Shown here: positions 59,289 to 64,000 of the stretch, in pieces
Position numbering within the stretch: the stretch's first letter is position 1
Layout of the letters: every line of letters begins with the position of its first letter
Origin: Tyzzerella sp.
GTDB taxonomy: Bacteria; Bacillota; Clostridia; Lachnospirales; Lachnospiraceae
DNA length: 64,000 nucleotides
Assembly: GCA_017472665.1 (NCBI GenBank)
Contig: JAFUOS010000003.1
Location: 16,510-80,509 of the forward strand
Reading direction: 5' to 3'
Notes under the pieces: generated by a model
Database searches by the model: none
What the model saw: the letters and a program-made list of their open reading frames with translations, nothing else
Told to the model about the DNA's origin: nothing
Position numbers and translations under genes: made by a program

Positions 59289-60479
59289 TTACAATAATTC
59301 TCTCAACAGCGACACGCCGATAGTTCCCTCTGGCATCTCCACGCCGAAATTCTCTGCTATCGTAGCCCCTACTACCGCAAATGTTTCCTGCTCTGGAATC
59401 CGTCCGCCTTCTTTCATAGATGGCGACCATGCTATAAATGGTACTTTCTCCCTTGTATGATCCGTTCCCTTATAAGTCGGGTCATTTCCATGATCTGCAG
59501 TCAAAATCAGCAAATCATCCTCTTTTAATATTAAAAGAAGTTCCCCTAATTTCTCATCAAACTTCTCAATTTCCTTCGCATAGCCCGCTACATCTCTACG
59601 ATGACCCCAAAGAGCATCAAAATCCACCAGATTCGTAAAGCAAAGCCCCGTAAAATCACGCTTTGCAATCTCAATTGTCTGCTCCATACCATGCACCGAA
59701 GATTTCGACTTGTTCGACTCCGTCAATCCCTCTCCATCAAAAATATCAAAAATCTTTCCAACAGAAATCACATCAAAGCCTCGCTCTTTCAAAGCATTTA
59801 GGGCAGTCTTTCCATTTGGTTTTAGAGCATAATCATGTCGATTCGCTGTTCGCTTAAACTCGCCCTTTTTCTTCCCAATATAAGGTCTTGCAATGACACG
59901 CCCAACCTTCCACTCATCTTTCATGGTAAGTTCTCTTGCGATTTCACAATAACGGTAGAGATTGTTAAGTCCCATCGTTTCCTCGTTTCCACAAATCTGC
60001 AGAACAGAATCCGCCGAAGTATAAACAATCAAATGTCCTTTTTCAATCTCTTCTTCCGCAAGTTCCTCTAAAATCTCCGTACCGCTCGCACTTTTATTTC
60101 CAATAATCGTCCTGCCTGTACGCTTCGAAAGCTCATCAATAAGTTCCTGTGGGAATCCATTTTCCGAAAAGGTCTGGAATGGTTTCGTAATATAGAGCCC
60201 CATCATCTCCCAGTGACCGGTCATGGTATCTTTCCCTACACTTTTTTCATTCAGTTTTGTATATTTCCCAAGCGGTTTTTCCACTGGTTTCACGCTCGCC
60301 AACTCGCATAGATTTGCGATACCAAGCTTCTGCAAGTTCGGAATGTGAAATTCTTTTGTATGTTCTGCAATATGCCCTAATGTATTTACACTGATATCTC
60401 CATAATCTGAAGAATCTTTCATCTCACCGATTCCCAAAGAATCGAGTACAATTGTGAAAATTCTTTTATAATTTTGCAT
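59289..60479 (-). CDS. deoB: phosphopentomutase
   Basis: 396 residues. An alkaline-phosphatase-fold enzyme with the metal/phosphate residues in [20 protein letters not shown] and [19 protein letters not shown]. It interconverts (deoxy)ribose 1- and 5-phosphates and feeds DeoC. It begins 14 nt after the Rpn-type nuclease gene, an unusual neighbour. Confidence 0.97.
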   Translation of the reverse strand: MQNYKRIFTIVLDSLGIGEMKDSSDYGDISVNTLGHIAEHTKEFHIPNLQKLGIANLCELASVKPVEKPLGKYTKLNEKSVGKDTMTGHWEMMGLYITKPFQTFSENGFPQELIDELSKRTGRTIIGNKSASGTEILEELAEEEIEKGHLIVYTSADSVLQICGNEETMGLNNLYRYCEIARELTMKDEWKVGRVIARPYIGKKKGEFKRTANRHDYALKPNGKTALNALKERGFDVISVGKIFDIFDGEGLTESNKSKSSVHGMEQTIEIAKRDFTGLCFTNLVDFDALWGHRRDVAGYAKEIEKFDEKLGELLLILKEDDLLILTADHGNDPTYKGTDHTREKVPFIAWSPSMKEGGRIPEQETFAVVGATIAENFGVEMPEGTIGVSLLRELL

Positions 60480-60493
60480 GGATTCACCTTTCT

Positions 60494-61366
60494 TTAAATT
60501 TCCTGTTCAAATTGCGCAATCTTTTCTACTTTTGCAGCTAATCTACACCATTTTTTCAAAACAGCTAAATCCTTCTCCTGCCTGATTTTTACCTGTAATT
60601 CTTCCGGCACACTTCCTAATTCTTCCAACGATTCAATAATAACCTGGCACCGTTCTTCTACACGACCTTCTACACGACCTTCCTCGCGTGCTTCCTCTTT
60701 TTCCTCATTCAAAAATTCTTCAAATGTCATGTACCTTGCCCCCATTTCACGGCTTTCCTTCACTTTTCTCACAGAAGACTGTAATTGTCGGACAAAATCA
60801 TCCTCAAAATCCTTGTCACTGTCAGAAAGCGGCGCCTCTACAAATTTTAGAAAGCGAACTAACGCTGGTGGTACTTCATTTACATTGGTGCCCTTTGTAC
60901 TAAGAAAAACCGTATGTGCCCCATCTTCCATGGAAAGTTCTGGTTCTTCCTTACATATCTTTCTCTGAGTATACCTATATTTCCCTTTCCCAAATGGGTC
61001 ATAATCGCAAATAAAAATGACATACGTGTCTGGCAGCTCTGCATATGGCAATCCACTTAATAAAATTTCCATATCAAGCTGCCCATGGTAATACCTGGCT
61101 CTCTTTTTCACTGCTGGTTTTCGCAACACTTGCATCTCCACATCATAATGCGAGCTGTGTTCATCCTTTGCATACACATCCAAACGAACACCTTTGTATT
61201 CCGGATTGTAAACAATACTTTTTTCCTTGCTGACTTCTACACGCTCAATTTCAATGCCCAAAGTACGTTCCAGAATTCCTTTACAATTTTCCGGATCCAG
61301 CATTACTGCACCAAACATAAAGTTATCCTTAAATGTTAGTTCCTGTAAACTTTTCTTTTGTTTCAT
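60494..61366 (-). CDS. Rpn-family PD-(D/E)XK nuclease, transposase-related
   Basis: 290 residues. The N-terminal [12 protein letters not shown] and the nuclease residues D63, E77 and Q79 ([14 protein letters not shown]) are typical of the Rpn/PDDEXK_2 family. A Glu/Arg-rich C-terminal region ([17 protein letters not shown]) follows. Role in the host unknown. It is upstream of deoB by 14 nt and may be co-transcribed. A cluster of DnaA-box-like sites lies in its upstream region. Confidence 0.85.
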   Translation of the reverse strand: MKQKKSLQELTFKDNFMFGAVMLDPENCKGILERTLGIEIERVEVSKEKSIVYNPEYKGVRLDVYAKDEHSSHYDVEMQVLRKPAVKKRARYYHGQLDMEILLSGLPYAELPDTYVIFICDYDPFGKGKYRYTQRKICKEEPELSMEDGAHTVFLSTKGTNVNEVPPALVRFLKFVEAPLSDSDKDFEDDFVRQLQSSVRKVKESREMGARYMTFEEFLNEEKEEAREEGRVEGRVEERCQVIIESLEELGSVPEELQVKIRQEKDLAVLKKWCRLAAKVEKIAQFEQEI

Positions 61367-61633
61367 ATTATTTCTCCTTTCATCCTATCATACTTCTTAA
61401 ATTTGCGGTAGCCAAAAAACGTGAAAATACGCAAATTTTCACACACTCATAGGCTTCGCCTCCCTTGTTCCATATGTTTTTGTTCATCGATTGAATCTCT
61501 CGGCTGAACTGCCTTGAAATCAGATTTGTTTTAACAAAACACCCATACGATGCTTAGAATGAATTAATCTAAATCCGTGTTTTGTTGTAGGAACATTGTA
61601 CCATTTTCCCACAGCCATTTGCAATCATCAAAA

Positions 61634-61707
61634 TGTGGATAATCAAATAAAATTTGTGCATAAGTGTATAAAAAATGTGGATAACTATGTGGAAATACTG
61701 TGGATAA
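61634..61707 (-). other. array of four DnaA-box-like sites
   Basis: TGTGGATAA occurs at 61634-61642, 61676-61684 and 61699-61707, and TGTGCATAA at 61655-61663; TGTGGAAAT at 61688 is a weak fifth. All have the same orientation (TTATCCACA on the minus strand) and are 21, 21 and 23 bp apart, near two helical turns. The surroundings are AT-rich. dnaA and dnaN are not nearby. Confidence 0.65.
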
Positions 61708-61731
61708 CTTAGATTTAGTTTTTTACCCATC

Positions 61732-61779
61732 AAAAAACCTCCAAGTGATTGTTTCCTAAACTTTCACTTGAAGGTCTTT
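61732..61779 (-). terminator. terminator after the HAD phosphatase gene
   Basis: ACCTcCAAGTGA (left) and TTCACTTGaAGGT (right) pair with mismatch; the minus strand continues GGTTTTTTG. Confidence 0.85.
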
Positions 61780-61827
61780 ACACTTCTAATAAATTAAGAT
61801 ATTAATATAAATTCGCAAATACTTATA

Positions 61828-62616
61828 TTATACTAACGTATTATACAACTCACGAATATTCTCAAAAATAAACTCCGGCTTCACATCGCTCGCTTCCACA
61901 TCTTCCATTGTTCCCTCTCCGCTCAGCACAAAGATAGAACTAATTCCTGCATTCACACCGCAAGCAATATCCGTATAAAGTCTGTCTCCGATAACTGCTG
62001 TCTCCTCTGGCTTAAATCCTGCTTTTTCCATAGCAAGAAGCGCCATAGTAGGTTCCGGTTTTCCGATAAACTTCGGCATTCTCTTTGTCGCATGATGTAA
62101 CATCTGACTAACAGAACCACAATCTGGCACGTAACCATACCAAGTAGGACATACCCAGTCTGGATTTGTCGCAATATAGTCCACACCTTTATTTAACAAA
62201 ATACAAGCATCCTCCAGCTTCTGGAAAGATAATTCTGTATCAAATCCCATACACAGGCAATCAATATCCTCCTCTAACTTGTCTGTAATCGGAAGTCCAC
62301 CCTCACGCAGCTGTTCTTTAAAAGAAGTCGTTCCAAATGCATAAATCTTATGATACTTCTTTTCCTGTAAATATAATACAGTAGCATTCGTAGAAGTAAG
62401 AAAATCATCTTTATCAGATTTAATCCCCAGCTTGTCTAATTTTTCGATATACTTATCCACACTTTTCGATGAGTTATTCGTCAAGAAAAAATATTTTCCA
62501 CCGATGCTTTTGATGTATTCTAAAAAATCTAACGTTCCATCAAATAAATCATCATCCAAATAAATAGTTCCGTCCATGTCCAATAAAAATAATTTTTTGT
62601 CTTTTAATGTACTCAT
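61828..62616 (-). CDS. HAD-superfamily phosphatase, NagD/HAD-IIA type
   Basis: 262 residues from the ATG at 62616, 9 nt after GGGAGG; an upstream in-frame start lacks a site. HAD motif I is LLDMDGTIYLDD, motif II FLTNNSSKSV, and motif IV GDRLYTDIACG. The HAD-IIA cap (about 80-180) is present. Such enzymes dephosphorylate sugar phosphates or nucleotides; the substrate is not known. Alone in its transcription unit. Confidence 0.9.
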   Translation of the reverse strand: MSTLKDKKLFLLDMDGTIYLDDDLFDGTLDFLEYIKSIGGKYFFLTNNSSKSVDKYIEKLDKLGIKSDKDDFLTSTNATVLYLQEKKYHKIYAFGTTSFKEQLREGGLPITDKLEEDIDCLCMGFDTELSFQKLEDACILLNKGVDYIATNPDWVCPTWYGYVPDCGSVSQMLHHATKRMPKFIGKPEPTMALLAMEKAGFKPEETAVIGDRLYTDIACGVNAGISSIFVLSGEGTMEDVEASDVKPEFIFENIRELYNTLV

Positions 62617-62846
62617 TCCATTCGTCCTCCCAATATTTCGCAAATCTATTATAAATAAAAAGTGAAGTGATGTATAGCAAAAAATACACAATATTGATAA
62701 TTTTTTAACATTGTGTCATTTTTACATTTTTCTTGCAGTTAATAAAAGTGGATATTCCCTACAAAAAATGGTATAATAAACGTAGATTATCCCCTCTTAT
62801 AAACGTGGGTCAACTGGGTAATTTTGTAAGATAGGAGGCATACAAA

Positions 62847-63635
62847 ATGATTGGATTAAGTTTCGATAAACTTCCACATTATATCTATTCAAACCATCGT
62901 CAATTCCACACTCATGAGCATCATATAGACCGAATTTTTAATGAAGATGTTCTAATTCTAATGCGAAAAGGTATTTTACGTTTCTCCGAAGACAATGAGC
63001 CTGTGGAATTACATGCGAATGAATATTATCTGCAACGTGCAGGACTCCATCAAACCGGCATTCTGGAAAGTGAAAAGCCCAATTATTTCTTTATACATTT
63101 TAATGGTACTTTTGAAGAAAATGGTAATCTTCCTCTGCGTGGTACATTCCAGTCGAAAAGTATCCAGCCTCTTCTTGATGAGATGATGCTCCTTGGTTTG
63201 GAATCCCCTAAAATTGAATATGAACGCTTATTTTATACATTACTCTCGGAGCTGGCAAAGCAGCAACGCGGAGAAACGATGGCCGAAAAAATTCGCAGTT
63301 ACCTATTACAAAATTACACAAATCCGATTTCCTTACAAGATATTAGTGACCACTGTTGTTTTTTATCCAAAAATAGTATTGTAAATATTTTTAAGAAAAC
63401 GTATGGAAAGACTCCTTATCGCTATCTTACCGATTATCGTCTGGACCGGGCTAGTGAATATCTGGTTTCAACACAAAGATCCTTATCCACCATTGCATTT
63501 GATGTTGGATTTGGAGACTACACTGTCTTTTATCGTGCGTTTGTTGAAAAATATGGGATTTCTCCGAAGGATTACAGAGCAATTAAGCAGGCAGAATTCT
63601 TTATTCCGCCTGAAAATGAACGTCCGAAAAGCTAA
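62847..63635 (+). CDS. AraC-family transcriptional regulator
   Basis: 262 residues. The N-terminal half is cupin-like (HEHHIDRIFNEDVLILMRKG). The C-terminal two helix-turn-helix motifs include ISLQDISDHCCFLSKNSI and IAFDVGFGDYTVFYRAFVEK, ending GISPKDYRA. The target is not visible, since no transport or enzyme gene follows it in the window. AGGAGG precedes the ATG; a TATAAT box lies at 62772. Confidence 0.9.
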   Translation: MIGLSFDKLPHYIYSNHRQFHTHEHHIDRIFNEDVLILMRKGILRFSEDNEPVELHANEYYLQRAGLHQTGILESEKPNYFFIHFNGTFEENGNLPLRGTFQSKSIQPLLDEMMLLGLESPKIEYERLFYTLLSELAKQQRGETMAEKIRSYLLQNYTNPISLQDISDHCCFLSKNSIVNIFKKTYGKTPYRYLTDYRLDRASEYLVSTQRSLSTIAFDVGFGDYTVFYRAFVEKYGISPKDYRAIKQAEFFIPPENERPKS

Positions 63636-63747
63636 AGGGAAGCATCTCTGCCTCCCTTTGCTCTATCATCTCTCTAATTCACATTGCAAGTACGTTTTCC
63701 TTAATTTCAAAAAAGGTACTTTCTATAAAAAAGTATAGCAAAATTCG

Positions 63748-64000
63748 CTATTGATTATCTCTGTTGCTTTTTGCAATTTTCGCTTCTAATTCTGCAATAT
63801 AAGCATCTCTTTCTGCGATATAAGCATCTTTTTCTGCAAGTTGCTCCTTCTGGCTGTCGATCTCATCCTGCATCTCATCAATCATATACTGTACCGTGTT
63901 TCTATCCAATTCCAACAATTCTTTCGAAAACATCTCCATCACCTTCTCCATATTCAGGCACAGGTCATAAACCTCCTCATACATTTCACGAAATTCCGGA
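63748..64000 (-). CDS. C-terminal part of a probable Rpn-family nuclease, 5' end outside window
   Basis: 83 codons are visible and the frame is open to the right edge. The pattern EVYDLCLNMEKVMEMFSKEL and DRNTVQYMIDEMQDEI resembles the C-terminal tail of Rpn-type nucleases in related bacteria. The last part is a coiled coil with repeats of DAYIAE. The family call relies on resemblance remembered from such tails and is not proven; the catalytic part is not in the window. Confidence 0.5.
   Translation of the reverse strand, partial: PEFREMYEEVYDLCLNMEKVMEMFSKELLELDRNTVQYMIDEMQDEIDSQKEQLAEKDAYIAERDAYIAELEAKIAKSNRDNQ
63775..63840. repeat. 21-bp tandem repeats encoding heptads
   Basis: About three units with a period of 21 bp (ATATAAGCATCTCTTTCTGC and variants) encode seven-residue repeats around DAYIAE in a coiled coil. 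Confidence 0.65.

Larger units (their letters stand above)
61367..61827. other. intergenic region with a DnaA-box cluster
   Basis: 461 bp without a gene. It holds the cluster at 61634-61707 and the terminator at 61732-61779. The rest, nearest the nuclease gene, shows no clear promoter or RNA motif. Confidence 0.6.

Noticed and set aside
61367-61827. Chromosomal origin oriC
   Set aside because: DnaA boxes are present but dnaA, dnaN, rpmH or gidB are not nearby, and the array is small. Left as a DnaA-box cluster only.

Overview
The window is a typical stretch of a low-GC Gram-positive chromosome. An anaerobic gut Clostridium of the family Lachnospiraceae is the best fit. This rests on pyruvate formate-lyase with its activase, single-membrane lipoproteins, a class B sortase, a VanW-family protein, DUF6128, DUF5685 and DUF951 proteins, a large-type SRP RNA and the absence of respiratory genes. 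The family assignment is inferred from gene content; no 16S rRNA is present. Most genes lie on the minus strand.

Layout. 1-9.5 kb is a carbohydrate-use locus: two GH43 glycosidases, a sugar ABC transporter (binding protein and two permeases), a partial surface protein and a divergent AraC regulator. 9.6-13.1 kb is fermentation: a small ferredoxin, the PFL activase, and a pyruvate formate-lyase encoded as two proteins, a 703-residue body and an 81-residue glycyl-radical subunit. 13.3-18.9 kb has an orphan sugar-binding lipoprotein, a MerR regulator, glycogen phosphorylase and a divergent LacI regulator. 18.9-32 kb is housekeeping: dnaB-rplI-gdpP, galE and a nucleotidyltransferase, rpsF-ssb-rpsR, sortase B, murA, a shikimate kinase, a resolvase-derived protein and an Rpn-type nuclease. 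32-39.3 kb is a full F-type ATP synthase operon whose c subunit carries a Na+-binding signature. 39.4-48.5 kb has trmL, an aminotransferase with an Lrp regulator, a PurM/HypE-like protein, VanW, a 33-residue membrane peptide, a B12-type radical SAM protein, the SRP RNA and tadA. 48.7-52.5 kb is a sulfur amino-acid operon (metQ-metN-metI-cysK) behind a leader that encodes a Met/Cys-rich peptide followed by a terminator. 52.5-64 kb has a dNTPase, an HTH protein, a D,D-carboxypeptidase, a phosphopantetheinyl transferase, a DUF5685/DnaJ/membrane-protein cassette, deoB-deoC, two further Rpn-type nucleases (one partial), a DnaA-box cluster, a HAD phosphatase and an AraC regulator.

Most notable observations: (1) the leader ORF at 52299-52412, whose 37 codons include seven Met and seven Cys codons, most of them packed in one tract, between a consensus promoter and an intrinsic terminator; this looks like ribosome-mediated attenuation sensing methionine and/or cysteine. 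(2) The split pyruvate formate-lyase, cut just before the glycyl-radical domain with no sign of a frameshift. (3) Four regularly spaced DnaA-box-like sites at 61634-61707. (4) Two homologous hairpin repeats of about 56 bp between convergent genes. (5) The c-subunit residues Q32/E65/T66/Y70, which predict a sodium-driven ATP synthase. No tRNA, rRNA, CRISPR array or intact insertion sequence was seen.
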